Positions 16,947 through 25,869 are shown, numbered from the stretch's first letter. The stretch: DNA of 39,859 nt from an uncultured Clostridia bacterium (GCA_947625825.1 CANQPV010000071.1:1-39859); one strand, 5' to 3'. The notes: generated by a model not told the origin, from the letters alone. Program-made: numbers and translations.

Positions 16947-17330
16947 ATGAAGTTTCATCATATTGGAATAGCTACTAATAATATAGAAGAAACCTTATCT
17001 AAATTAAAAAAATATTTTAATATTAAAGAAATAAGCAAAATTATATATGATGATAATCAAGATGCTAACTTGTGTATGATTACTTTAGAAGATGGCATAA
17101 AAATAGAATTAATAAATGGAAAAATAGTAGAAAATTTATTAAAAAAAAGACAATATCTATATCATACTTGTTATTCGGTAAGCAATATAAATGAAACTAT
17201 TAATAAGTTAATAGAAGATGGGGCTTTTTTGATTAGAGAACCTAGAGAAGCTATTTTATTTAACAATAAAAAAGTTGCTTTCTTAATGTGGAATTTAGGA
17301 TTAATTGAACTAGTAGAAGCGGAGGATTAA
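16947..17330 (+). CDS. VOC (glyoxalase/epimerase)-superfamily protein
   Basis: 127 residues forming two beta-alpha-beta-beta-beta modules, starting MKFHHIGIATNNIEETL and repeating near CYSVSNINETINKLIEDG. Metal-ligand candidates are His5, Glu54-region acidic residues, His73 and Glu124. Relatives act as methylmalonyl-CoA epimerases or glyoxalases. Here it lies between the ACP and MBOAT genes with a 2-nt gap to the latter, so it may epimerise or modify the carrier-bound acyl group. Substrate unknown. Confidence 0.75.
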   Translation: MKFHHIGIATNNIEETLSKLKKYFNIKEISKIIYDDNQDANLCMITLEDGIKIELINGKIVENLLKKRQYLYHTCYSVSNINETINKLIEDGAFLIREPREAILFNNKKVAFLMWNLGLIELVEAED

Positions 17331-17332
17331 CA

Positions 17333-18853
17333 ATGGAATTAACATCATTTGTATTTTTAATGTTTTGTTTACTTACCATATTAATATATTTTATTATACC
17401 TAAAAAATTTCAATGGTTTATTTTACTTATATCAAGCATTGTTTTCTTATTTTGGAATAACTTTAATATATCTACAGTTATACAAGCACTAATTGTTTTG
17501 ATACCTACGTATATATTAGGTATTCAAATAGAAAAGTATAGCAATACAAAAAAAGGTAAATTGTTTTTAATAATAGGAATCGTAATTATTTTAGGACAAT
17601 TAGCTTATTTAAAATATACAAATTTATTTTTAACAACTGCAAAACACTTATTAAATTTAATTAATATTGAATATAAATTTACTCCAGTATATAGAGATTC
17701 TTTGATAGGAATAAGTTATTATTCATTAATTATGATTAGTTACCTAGTAGATATATATAGAGGAGTATGTAAATCACAAAAAAATATATTTAAATGTGCT
17801 TTATTTATGTCATATTTTCCAATACTTTCTTCAGGACCATTCATTAGGTATAATGATATAAATGAAGATTTGTATGGAAAGCATGAATTTGATTATACAA
17901 GAATGTGTAATGGATTAGTTAGAGTTTTGTGGGGAATATTTAAAGTTTTAGTAATATCTGAAAGATTAAGCATTTTTGTTAATGCAGTTTATGGAAATTT
18001 AGGAAGCTTTAATGGAATATTTATAGTAGCTGCTGCAATATTCTTTACACTACAGTTGTATACAAACTTTTCAGGTTCAATAGATATTATTATGGGAATA
18101 TCAGAAGTAATAGGTATAAAATTACCAGAAAACTTTAGCTTACCATTTTTTTCAAAAACGATTACAGAATTTTGGAGAAATTGGCATATTACTTTAGGTG
18201 CATGGCTTAGAGACTATATATTCTATCCATTACAAAAATCAAATATTATTCAAAGATTAAACAAAAAGTGTAAAGAAAAATTTGGTAAAAAGATTGGCAA
18301 AAAAATACCATTATATCTTACTATGTTAATCATGTGGATTTTAATAGGAGTATGGCATGGAGGAGCATATACATATATTATTGGTTCAGGATTATTACAA
18401 TTTTTATTTATATTTTTAGAAGATATACTAGAACCATTAGCTAAAAAAATAAATAGTAAATTACATATAGATATGAATAGTATTGGCTATAAAATATATC
18501 AAATTATAAGAACATTTTTACTATTTTCTTTCGCTATGATTTTCTTTAGAGCAACAAGTGTATCAAATGCCATAAATATAATTAGAAGTATATTTAATTT
18601 TGATATACCACTATTTACTAATATTAGCCTTATAGAATTAGATATATTTGACTTTATAATTTTAATAGCATCATTAATAGTATTATTTATAATTCAATTA
18701 ATAGCTCGAAAAGGTAGTGTTAGAGAAAAATTATCAAGAAAGAATATTGTATTTAGATGGATAATTTTATATGCTTTAATATTTGCAATTATAATTTTTG
18801 GGTGCTATGGACCAAACTACAATCCAGTTGCTTTTATTTATAAACAATTTTAG
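17333..18853 (+). CDS. MBOAT-family O-acyltransferase (AlgI/DltB-like)
   Basis: A 506-residue polytopic membrane protein with about 11-12 helices. Family hallmarks are PILSSGPFIRY, NFSGSIDIIMG, the re-entrant region FWRNWHITLGAWLRDYIFYP, and the catalytic His342 in GVWHGG. It should move an acyl group from the carrier protein across the membrane onto a sugar or polyol, as DltB does in D-alanylation and AlgI in alginate acetylation. It is preceded by the VOC gene and followed 20 nt later by an SGNH protein, the usual partner. Its acceptor could be the adjacent capsule or a teichoic acid. Confidence 0.9.
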   Translation: MELTSFVFLMFCLLTILIYFIIPKKFQWFILLISSIVFLFWNNFNISTVIQALIVLIPTYILGIQIEKYSNTKKGKLFLIIGIVIILGQLAYLKYTNLFLTTAKHLLNLINIEYKFTPVYRDSLIGISYYSLIMISYLVDIYRGVCKSQKNIFKCALFMSYFPILSSGPFIRYNDINEDLYGKHEFDYTRMCNGLVRVLWGIFKVLVISERLSIFVNAVYGNLGSFNGIFIVAAAIFFTLQLYTNFSGSIDIIMGISEVIGIKLPENFSLPFFSKTITEFWRNWHITLGAWLRDYIFYPLQKSNIIQRLNKKCKEKFGKKIGKKIPLYLTMLIMWILIGVWHGGAYTYIIGSGLLQFLFIFLEDILEPLAKKINSKLHIDMNSIGYKIYQIIRTFLLFSFAMIFFRATSVSNAINIIRSIFNFDIPLFTNISLIELDIFDFIILIASLIVLFIIQLIARKGSVREKLSRKNIVFRWIILYALIFAIIIFGCYGPNYNPVAFIYKQF

Positions 18854-18873
18854 AAAGAAGAGAGATTAAAATA

Positions 18874-19923
18874 ATGAATAAAAATATAAAAAAAACTATT
18901 GTGTTTTTACTTATTTTCTTTGCGTTATTATATTGTACAACTAAAATTCTTTGGCTACCGAAAAATTCTGTGGCATATTTTTATGATGAGCCTAAAAATT
19001 CTTTAGATGTTATATATATAGGAAGTAGTAATGCATATGCTCATTTTAATACAACATTAGCATACAATTTATACGGCTATACTACTGCGCTTTTATCTAC
19101 AGATTCGCAACCATTTGTATTAACGAAATATTTAATTAAGGAATCAGAAAAATACCAACACCCCTCTCTATATGTCATTGATTTAGCAAAAGCATCAGAT
19201 TTATTAGATTCTTATACGGGAGAAGAACTTAGAAATACAATAGATGCTATGGAATTCTCAAAAAATAGAATAGATGCTATTAATGAAGCTTTAAGTTATA
19301 AAAAGGATATAAGCAAAAATGAATATGTTAATTATTATTTTAGCTTTTTAATGTATCATAATCGATATAAAAGTATATATGGAAACCTTATTAAATATAA
19401 TACTTTATACAAAGGATATTTATTTGTTAAAGATACTACTATAATACAGCCACAAGATGAATATATTTGGAATAAGAATATGACAGAATTGGAAGAAGAA
19501 AATAATATAATTTTATATAGTTTAATTGATTATATTAAAGATAAAAATATAAATGTATTATTTATAGTACCTAAAAGATACTATGAAACTAAAGAAAATG
19601 AAAAAATAAATCAAATTATTAAAATATTACAAGAAAATAAATTGACAGTTATTAATTTTAATACTTTAGAAGATTTTAATAATATTATAGATTTTAATAC
19701 TGATTTTTATAATGCTAGACATTTAAATGTATATGGAGCAACCAAATATACATTATACTTCGCTAAATATTTAAAAGAAAATTATCAACTACAAGATCAT
19801 AGAGAAGATGAGAAATATAGTTCTTGGAGTACCGAATATGAAAGATTTAAAAAAGACTTTAATAAATTAACTAATAAAAATTTTGATGAGTTATTATTAG
19901 AATATAAAAAAACTAAAATTTAA
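18874..19923 (+). CDS. Membrane-anchored SGNH-fold acyltransferase partner (DltD/AlgX-like)
   Basis: 349 residues. An N-terminal membrane anchor (about 7-24) is followed by an SGNH hydrolase-type domain: block I IYIGSSNAYAHF (Ser of GSSN near 51-52) and the block V-like DFYNARHLNVYGATKYT with His283. This pattern is seen in proteins paired with MBOAT acyltransferases that complete transfer to the polymer outside the cell. It is the last gene of the operon, and the terminator stem overlaps its final codons. Confidence 0.8.
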   Translation: MNKNIKKTIVFLLIFFALLYCTTKILWLPKNSVAYFYDEPKNSLDVIYIGSSNAYAHFNTTLAYNLYGYTTALLSTDSQPFVLTKYLIKESEKYQHPSLYVIDLAKASDLLDSYTGEELRNTIDAMEFSKNRIDAINEALSYKKDISKNEYVNYYFSFLMYHNRYKSIYGNLIKYNTLYKGYLFVKDTTIIQPQDEYIWNKNMTELEEENNIILYSLIDYIKDKNINVLFIVPKRYYETKENEKINQIIKILQENKLTVINFNTLEDFNNIIDFNTDFYNARHLNVYGATKYTLYFAKYLKENYQLQDHREDEKYSSWSTEYERFKKDFNKLTNKNFDELLLEYKKTKI

Positions 19924-19943
19924 ACAAATTTTAGTTTTTTTTT
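19907..19943 (+). terminator. Terminator closing the FkbH-MBOAT operon
   Basis: CTAAAATTT (from 19913) pairs with AAATTTTAG (19926-19934), followed by nine T residues; the stop codon lies inside the hairpin. Confidence 0.85.
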
Positions 19944-20023
19944 GACCTAAAAAATAATTAAAAGCAGTATAAATTTATAATATTTTAAAATAATATTAAT
20001 GTATATACTTATTTTAATGAAAA

Positions 20024-20052
20024 ATTTCGTAAAGTCTAATATTTTACGAAAT
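20024..20052. other. Left recombination site of the invertible segment
   Basis: ATTTCGTAAA (20024-20033), 9-nt asymmetric spacer GTCTAATAT, TTTACGAAAT (20043-20052): perfect 10-bp inverted arms around a spacer, the standard form of a tyrosine-recombinase core site. An inverted, 25/29 matching copy lies at 21111-21139. Confidence 0.75.
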
Positions 20053-20098
20053 AAAGATAGATTTTTGTAATATAAAAAAGTATAGTTTTTTTTATAAC

Positions 20099-21010
20099 TT
20101 ATCTAAAAAAAACTTTTTTAGTTTCATAAGAAGAATGCACATATAAATTTAAAGTAATATTTACATCTGAATGACCTAATAATTCACTTAGCGATTTCAC
20201 ATCCATTCCAATCTTTATACAATTTGTAGCAAAAGTATGCCTTAAAATATGGAAATTATAGCTTTTTATCCCACACACTTTTAAACATTTTTTAAATATA
20301 TTTTGATAGGTACGAGGTTCTATATATTTTTTTGATCCTGTTAAAAAATATTCATTTCCAGAATATTTATTTATTTTTTGTAATGATTCTAATTGATGAA
20401 TTATTTTTTCTGGTATTGGAATTTTTCTTATTGCCTTTTTTGTTTTAGGTTCATCAATTTGTATTTTTGTATTTCCTTTTTCTAAATATACTCTTTGTAT
20501 AGTTTTATCTACTAAAATTAAATCTGATTCTATATTTATATTTTCCCATTTTAATGCACAAATTTCACCTAGCCTTAATCCTGTATTCAAACATAAAGCA
20601 ATACCTATATTTTTTAAAGTATTGTTTTCTAAACAATATTGTTCTAATTTTATCTTTTCAAAGTCATTTAAAATTTGTATTTCACTTTTATTATTTCTAG
20701 GACTAGAAATTAAATCTAATTTATAATCAATATTATATTTTCTTTCAATATACTTTAATATAGATTTAAATATAGTAATTATATCTTTTACTGTTTTAGA
20801 AGAAAGAGTTAAAGAAAGATAATCTATATATATATTAAAATCATAGTCTATAAAATAGTAAATATTTTTATTTTCAAAATATAAAAGTATATATTTATTT
20901 ATAAGATATTTATATCTATAATATGTTGAATATTTAATAGTGTGCTTTTTAAATAAAAGCCATTTTTTAATTTCTTCTTTTAAAGATATATTTTTCTTAA
21001 AAATTTTCAT
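20099..21010 (-). CDS. Tyrosine recombinase (DNA invertase candidate)
   Basis: 303 residues, the normal size for XerC/D- or phage-type tyrosine recombinases. An N-terminal SAM-like core-binding domain (about 1-105) precedes a catalytic domain with Arg146 (NTGLRLGE), Lys191 region (PKTKKAIRKIP), His254 and Arg257 (FHILRHTF), His280 (LLGHSD) and nucleophile Tyr290 (TLNLYVH); all expected catalytic residues are present. Start ATG has a CGGAGG site upstream. It is alone on the minus strand between two plus-strand surface operons. Inverted candidate recombination sites flank it, so it more likely flips this segment than inserts a mobile element. Its very AT-rich sequence is like the capsule genes. 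Confidence 0.9.
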   Translation of the reverse strand: MKIFKKNISLKEEIKKWLLFKKHTIKYSTYYRYKYLINKYILLYFENKNIYYFIDYDFNIYIDYLSLTLSSKTVKDIITIFKSILKYIERKYNIDYKLDLISSPRNNKSEIQILNDFEKIKLEQYCLENNTLKNIGIALCLNTGLRLGEICALKWENINIESDLILVDKTIQRVYLEKGNTKIQIDEPKTKKAIRKIPIPEKIIHQLESLQKINKYSGNEYFLTGSKKYIEPRTYQNIFKKCLKVCGIKSYNFHILRHTFATNCIKIGMDVKSLSELLGHSDVNITLNLYVHSSYETKKVFFR

Positions 21011-21075
21011 TGATATTACCTCCGTATATAATAAATAAAAATGACGAAATAAAGGATAAAAAATAGAAAAAATTG

Positions 21076-21104
21076 TTGTAATGTTAATACCTTAATGCTA
21101 TAAT
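21076..21104 (+). promoter_or_regulatory. Outward promoter inside the invertible segment
   Basis: -35 TTGTAA (21076-21081), 17-nt spacer, extended -10 TGC-TATAAT (21099-21104). It lies 6 bp inside the right recombination site and reads across it into the capsule operon, whose first start codon is 21154. Confidence 0.75.
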
Positions 21105-21110
21105 TAATAT

Positions 21111-21139
21111 ACATCATAAAGTATTAGACTTTACGAAAT
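21111..21139. other. Right recombination site of the invertible segment
   Basis: ACATCATAAA (degenerate arm), spacer GTATTAGAC, TTTACGAAAT (21130-21139). Against the reverse complement of the left site the matches are 7/10, 8/9 and 10/10. The outer half TATTAGACTTTACGAAAT is an unbroken 18-bp inverted match. Confidence 0.75.
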
Positions 21140-21153
21140 AGGGGATGAATTTA

Positions 21154-21780
21154 ATGTATATAAAAATTAAAAAAGTTATAGATTTAGTTATAGCAATTAT
21201 TTTACTGATTATATTCTCTATTCCTATGCTAATAGTTGCAATCTGTATAAAATTAGAAGATAGAGGACCTATTATATATAAGTCAAAAAGAGTAGGAAAA
21301 GATTTAAAAATATTTTACATTTATAAATTTAGGTCTATGAAAACGCAAAGAGAAGAATTACATAGTGAATTATCACATGAAGAAATGGTAACAAAAGTAG
21401 GGAAGTTTATAAGAAAAACAAGTCTAGATGAACTTCCACAATTAATAAACATAATTAAAGGAGAAATGAGCTTTATAGGACCAAGACCATGGATTCTAGA
21501 TTATTATGAGTGGTTTACTGATGAACAAAAAAGAAGAACAAAAGTGCTACCAGGTATATCTGGATTAGCACAAGTAAAGGGAAGAAATGGTATTGATATA
21601 TTTAAAAAAATAGATTATGACTTGCAATATGTTGATAATATAAGTTTTAAATTAGATATAAAGATTGTATTTGAAACGATTTTAAAAGTTTTTACTAAAG
21701 AAAACGCAGAAATAACAGAAAATGGCATAAAAGAGGAATTAGCAGAACTTAGAGAACAAAAAGAACATGCAAAAGTATAA
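21154..21780 (+). CDS. Undecaprenyl-phosphate sugar phosphotransferase (priming enzyme)
   Basis: A 208-residue bacterial sugar transferase of the short PglC/EpsL/WcaJ-C type. It moves a sugar-1-phosphate onto undecaprenyl phosphate at the inner membrane and so starts each repeat unit. One N-terminal membrane-associated helix (about 6-30), then IYKSKRVGKD, YKFRSMK, the KTSLDELPQLINIIKGEMSFIGPRP core (Asp-Glu catalytic pair) and LPGISGLAQV. Start ATG 21154 has AGGGG 9 nt upstream; ATG 21145 is too close to it. First gene of the capsule operon, directly downstream of the switch promoter. Confidence 0.92.
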   Translation: MYIKIKKVIDLVIAIILLIIFSIPMLIVAICIKLEDRGPIIYKSKRVGKDLKIFYIYKFRSMKTQREELHSELSHEEMVTKVGKFIRKTSLDELPQLINIIKGEMSFIGPRPWILDYYEWFTDEQKRRTKVLPGISGLAQVKGRNGIDIFKKIDYDLQYVDNISFKLDIKIVFETILKVFTKENAEITENGIKEELAELREQKEHAKV

Positions 21781-21813
21781 TGAACTGAAAAGAAAAAATA
21801 AGGAAATAGAAAA

Positions 21814-22302
21814 ATGAAAACAAAAATTATGACAATTCTTTTAATAATAGTATGGATGGCAGTAGTTTTTAAATTGTCTAATCAAGTAAGTAGTGAGTCT
21901 AGCGCATTAAGTAGAACAATGACAGAAAAAATACTTATATATATGCATATTACAGATAATATGTCAGATAAAGAAGCAAACCAATTAATACAAAAAATAG
22001 AAATAATAATAAGAAAACTAGCACATTATACACTATATATGCTAGGTGGATTATTAATATTATTACATGTTAATTTATATCAAATAAAAATGAATAAAAA
22101 AATAATTATAAGTTGGTTCATAGGAACAGCATATGCAGTATTAGATGAAGTACATCAATTATTTGTATTTGGAAGAAGTGGCGAATTTAGAGATGTATGC
22201 ATTGATTCATTAGGTGTTATGACAGGAATTATGATATTACTACTAATATTAAAATGCATTAAATGTTTTAGCTATTATAAGACAATGGGGGATAATAAAT
22301 AA
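21814..22302 (+). CDS. VanZ-family membrane protein
   Basis: 162 residues with four membrane helices and the VanZ pattern RKLAHYTLYMLGGLL and DEVHQLFVFGRSGEFRDVCIDSLG. VanZ-like proteins are often found in polysaccharide loci and can alter wall-antibiotic tolerance; their reaction is not established. The next glycosyltransferase starts on the last base of its stop codon, so translation is coupled. Confidence 0.85.
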   Translation: MKTKIMTILLIIVWMAVVFKLSNQVSSESSALSRTMTEKILIYMHITDNMSDKEANQLIQKIEIIIRKLAHYTLYMLGGLLILLHVNLYQIKMNKKIIISWFIGTAYAVLDEVHQLFVFGRSGEFRDVCIDSLGVMTGIMILLLILKCIKCFSYYKTMGDNK

Positions 22303-23417
22303 TGAAAAAAGTATTATTTACGGCAACGGTTGATTCACATATTTTACATTTTCATATACCATATTTAAAAATGTTTAAGGAAAATGGATATGAGGTACAT
22401 GTTGCTACAAATGGAGATGAAAAAATACCATATTGCGATATAAAACATAAAGTTTGTTTTGAAAGAAATCCTTTTAAAATAAATAATTTAAGAGCAATAA
22501 AAGTCTTAAAAAAAATAATAGATAAAGAAAAATTTGAAATAGTACACTGCCATACACCAATGGGAAGTGTAGTAACAAGAATTGCTGCAATTAAAGCAAG
22601 GAAAAATGGAACCAGAGTTATATATACTGCACATGGTTTTCATTTTTATAAAGGAGCGCCTATTTTAAATTGGTGCTTATTTTATCCTATTGAAAAATGG
22701 CTTTCTAAATATACAGATACATTAATAACGATAAACAAAGAAGACTATGAACTTGCCAAAAAGAAATTAAAGAAATGCAAGGACATAAAATATGTACCAG
22801 GTGTAGGAATAGATAAAGAAAAATTCAACTTTGAAATGACTCAAAAAGAAAAGAATGAATTAAGAAAGTCATTAGGACTAAGTGAATATGACTATGTGAT
22901 AATATATGTTGCAGAACTTATAAAAAGAAAAAATCAATCAATGGCAATAAAAGTTATAAAAAAATTAGTACCGGAATATCCAAATATAAAATTACTATTG
23001 GTAGGAGAAGATTCATACAATGGTAAATATCAAGCATTAGTTAAAAAGCTAAATTTAGAAAGTAATGTTATTTTTGCAGGATATAGAAAAGACGTACCGA
23101 AACTTATGAAAATTTCAAATCTTGCGATATCAACTGCTAAACAAGAAGGATTACCTGTAAATATAATAGAAGCCATAGCTTGTGACTTACCATTAATTGT
23201 AACAGACTGTAGAGGTAATAGAGATTTAGTAGATAGCAAACATGTCGTACAAATTGATAATGTAAATCAAATGGTAAAAAAAATAAAACATCAAATTAAC
23301 GAAAAAAGTAATTGTTTCAAAAAGAATAATTTTAAAATGTATGAACTTAAAGAAATAACAAGAATTATGGAAGGAATTTATATTGATGAAAAAAATAAAA
23401 ATTATATTAAAGAATAA
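22302..23417 (+). CDS. Family 4 glycosyltransferase (EpsD-like)
   Basis: 371 residues in the GT-B fold. The N-terminal half has VHCHTPMGSVVTRIAA and YTAHGFHFYKGAP, typical of EpsD/capsular GT4 enzymes. The C-terminal half has the donor-binding region KQEGLPVNIIEAIACDLPLI with its E-x7-E motif. It probably adds the second sugar to the lipid-linked primer on the cytosolic face. It overlaps the next gene by 32 nt. Confidence 0.88.
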   Translation: MKKVLFTATVDSHILHFHIPYLKMFKENGYEVHVATNGDEKIPYCDIKHKVCFERNPFKINNLRAIKVLKKIIDKEKFEIVHCHTPMGSVVTRIAAIKARKNGTRVIYTAHGFHFYKGAPILNWCLFYPIEKWLSKYTDTLITINKEDYELAKKKLKKCKDIKYVPGVGIDKEKFNFEMTQKEKNELRKSLGLSEYDYVIIYVAELIKRKNQSMAIKVIKKLVPEYPNIKLLLVGEDSYNGKYQALVKKLNLESNVIFAGYRKDVPKLMKISNLAISTAKQEGLPVNIIEAIACDLPLIVTDCRGNRDLVDSKHVVQIDNVNQMVKKIKHQINEKSNCFKKNNFKMYELKEITRIMEGIYIDEKNKNYIKE

Positions 23418-24534
23418 TAGATTTATATATAAAATATATAAATTGATTTTTAATACAACATTTAAAATAATGAAATTATTTATAAAGGTTGACGATAATA
23501 TAATTTTAATAAATTCTTTTGGTGGAAAAAGTTATAACGATAGTCCAAAAATAATATTTGAGTATATGAAAACGCAGGGTAAATACAAAAAATATAAAAT
23601 ATATTGGGCTTTTCAAGAGCCAGAAAAATTCAATATAAATGGAGCAATAAAGATAAAGAGCGATACATTAAAATATTTTATCATAGCTTTAAAGGCAAAA
23701 TATTGGATAACAAATTCATCTATTGAAAGAGGATTAAAATTTAAAAATAAAAAAACAATATATATAAATACATGGCATGGCACACCAATCAAAAAAATGG
23801 GAATTGATGCTCCAAAGGGTGCTTTTAACTTTGATTCTTCTAAATTTGACATTATGTATGCACAAAGTGATTATGATGTTAATATTTTTTCAAGGGCATA
23901 TGAGCTACCTAAAGAAATATTTGCAGTAGTTGGTTTACCACGAAATGATGAATTATTTAATGTTACTCAAGAAGAAATTAATATTATAATAAACAAATTA
24001 AATTTACCTAAAAATAAAAAAATTATATTGTATGCTCCAACATTTAGAGAGTATAAGAGAGATAGTGATGGATGCATTATTGCACCACCTATAGACATAG
24101 CAAAATGGAAAAATAAATTATCAAATCAGTACATAGTTCTATTTAGAGCTCATTATGAAGTAAACAAAGTTCTTGGCATAAAAAGTGATGAGTTTATATA
24201 TGATATGTCGAGTTATAATAACTTAAATGAATTAATGAAAATTTCTGACATATTAATTTCGGATTATTCAAGTATAATGTTTGATTATTCTATTTTAAAA
24301 AGACCTATATTTAGCTATGCTTATGATTTAGAAGAATATATTGAAAAAAGAGGAATGTATTTTGACATAGCAGAGGAATTACCCAATGGAATATGCAAAA
24401 CAGAAGATGAGTTATTGTATAAAATAATTAATTGCAATTTTAAAGAAGAATCTAAAAAAACAGAAAAATTTAGAGAAAAATATATTCAAAATGATGGAAA
24501 CGCACGAAAATATATAGATGAATTAATTAAGTAA
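23386..24534 (+). CDS. CDP-glycerol:polysaccharide glycerophosphotransferase
   Basis: 382 residues of the TagB/TagF family, which transfers glycerol phosphate from CDP-glycerol. Key motifs are NTWHGTPIKKMG (catalytic His), YAPTFREY, and ILISDYSSIMFDYSILKRPI with the donor-binding His/Asp/Ser set. In a capsule operon it probably decorates the repeat unit with glycerol phosphate. Start ATG 23386 lies within the end of the upstream gene with AAGGAA 9 nt ahead. No CDP-glycerol synthase lies in the window, so CDP-glycerol must come from elsewhere. Confidence 0.88.
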   Translation: MKKIKIILKNNRFIYKIYKLIFNTTFKIMKLFIKVDDNIILINSFGGKSYNDSPKIIFEYMKTQGKYKKYKIYWAFQEPEKFNINGAIKIKSDTLKYFIIALKAKYWITNSSIERGLKFKNKKTIYINTWHGTPIKKMGIDAPKGAFNFDSSKFDIMYAQSDYDVNIFSRAYELPKEIFAVVGLPRNDELFNVTQEEINIIINKLNLPKNKKIILYAPTFREYKRDSDGCIIAPPIDIAKWKNKLSNQYIVLFRAHYEVNKVLGIKSDEFIYDMSSYNNLNELMKISDILISDYSSIMFDYSILKRPIFSYAYDLEEYIEKRGMYFDIAEELPNGICKTEDELLYKIINCNFKEESKKTEKFREKYIQNDGNARKYIDELIK

Positions 24535-24610
24535 AGCAGTTTAAACAAGCAAAGAAGTAGCATTAATATTATAAATACTTAAATGAATGTAACTAGGGGG
24601 CTATAAAATC

Positions 24611-25867
24611 ATGAATACAAATCAAAAATTAAAGCAAATAATATTAAAAACGATTTTATTATTGTTTTTAATAACATTATTTTTAATGGCATACAAATAC
24701 AATTTCTTAGTACCATTTGTTTTCTTGATGTTTGCAACTATTTATGTGTTTATTATAAGTGCTAAAAATAAAGATATAAAAAATATTGTATTAATAACAT
24801 TTATAATTAGAGTAATATTAGCAATCATTTGCTGTTTTTATTCAGATTCTGACCCTGATGGTTATGGATTAAGAGCTTATAGTTATACATTAATGCCTTT
24901 AGAAGAATATATAAATAATATACCTTTAGGGGCCTATTTCTATGCATGGCTTGTTGGTGGTATATGGAAAATAACAGGGCTTAGTTATGCTTTGATTAGG
25001 TTTATTAATGCTTTTTTGAGTTTTTTGTCGTGCATAATTGCTTATAAATTAACTCTTTCAATTACAAATGAAAAAGTTGCCAAAAGAGTTTTATTATTTT
25101 GCTGTTTCTTTCCTAACTTAATAAGATTTTCAAGTCCATTTGCATCTAGAGAAGCAGTATTTGTATTCTTTTCATTATTGTTTTTTTATAGTACTTATTT
25201 GAACTATACTACGCATAAGGTAAAATATTTAATTATAAGTTTAATTTGTTTATTGCTATCTATGATACTTCATACGATTGCAATATCATATACAATGATA
25301 TATATATATATATATATTATTAGTAATTTAAAATATAAAAAAAAGCTCTTTTCAAACATTGGTGCTTTTTTCTTGATGATTTTATTATTCCTTGTAATAT
25401 TTAGAAATAATATAGGTACTTCGAAATTATCTATGGGTGGAGAAATGGACATTATGGAAAGGGCTGATTTCTTCCAATCTGCTTCTTCAGTTGGTAGAGC
25501 AGCATACTTACAAAATCTACATACAAATAATCCTATAATAACAATTTTAATTTTACCTATTAGAGTTGCATATTTTTTATTTTCACCATTTATATGGATG
25601 TGTAGAGTATTTTTGGATTTATTAGGATTATTTGATGGAATCTTATATTTATTAGTTTGTTATAGAATATTTAAAAATAGAAAATATTTAAAAGAAAACA
25701 AATTTATATTTGCACTTACTTTATCATCTCTATTATTCGTTTGTATTATGGGACTATCAGTTTCTAACTACGGAACTGCGATTAGACACAGACAAAAAAT
25801 AATAATACCATTATTTATTATTAGTGAATCATGTGCTTATTATAAGCAAATAAAGGAAGAAAGTTAA
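24611..25867 (+). CDS. Polytopic membrane protein, probable repeat-unit polymerase (Wzy-like)
   Basis: 418 residues with about ten membrane helices. An early loop carries SDSDPDGYGLRAY, a mid helix pair ASREAVFVFFSLLFFYS, and near the end SNYGTAIRHRQKIIIP, a motif common in clostridial Wzy-like or GT-C membrane enzymes. No other polymerase is present while a flippase and chain-length regulator are, so Wzy is the best reading. An (AT)10 tract at 25298-25317 lies inside the gene and encodes an Ile-Tyr repeat. The alternative is a GT-C glycosyltransferase. Confidence 0.6.
   Translation: MNTNQKLKQIILKTILLLFLITLFLMAYKYNFLVPFVFLMFATIYVFIISAKNKDIKNIVLITFIIRVILAIICCFYSDSDPDGYGLRAYSYTLMPLEEYINNIPLGAYFYAWLVGGIWKITGLSYALIRFINAFLSFLSCIIAYKLTLSITNEKVAKRVLLFCCFFPNLIRFSSPFASREAVFVFFSLLFFYSTYLNYTTHKVKYLIISLICLLLSMILHTIAISYTMIYIYIYIISNLKYKKKLFSNIGAFFLMILLFLVIFRNNIGTSKLSMGGEMDIMERADFFQSASSVGRAAYLQNLHTNNPIITILILPIRVAYFLFSPFIWMCRVFLDLLGLFDGILYLLVCYRIFKNRKYLKENKFIFALTLSSLLFVCIMGLSVSNYGTAIRHRQKIIIPLFIISESCAYYKQIKEES
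25298..25317. repeat. (AT)10 dinucleotide tract inside the polymerase gene
   Basis: Ten uninterrupted AT units in coding sequence. Gain or loss of one unit changes the reading frame and would truncate the protein, so it is a possible slippage switch, although AT runs are not rare at this base composition. Confidence 0.75.
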
Positions 25868-25869
25868 TT

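Larger units (their letters stand above)
20024..21139. mobile_element. Candidate invertible promoter switch with its own recombinase
   Basis: Two inverted 29-bp sites bound about 1.06 kb that holds only a tyrosine recombinase gene and, at the right edge, a consensus promoter pointing outward into the capsule operon. Recombination between the sites would flip the promoter away from the operon and turn it toward the terminator of the FkbH operon. In this sequence the switch appears to be ON. An extra half-site-like ACGAAATAAAG at 21044-21054 matches 20046-20056. Confidence 0.7.

Noticed and set aside
20099-21010. Integrase of an integrated phage or ICE
   Set aside because: No phage or conjugation genes adjoin it; the flanking sites are inverted, not direct, and bound only the recombinase and a promoter.
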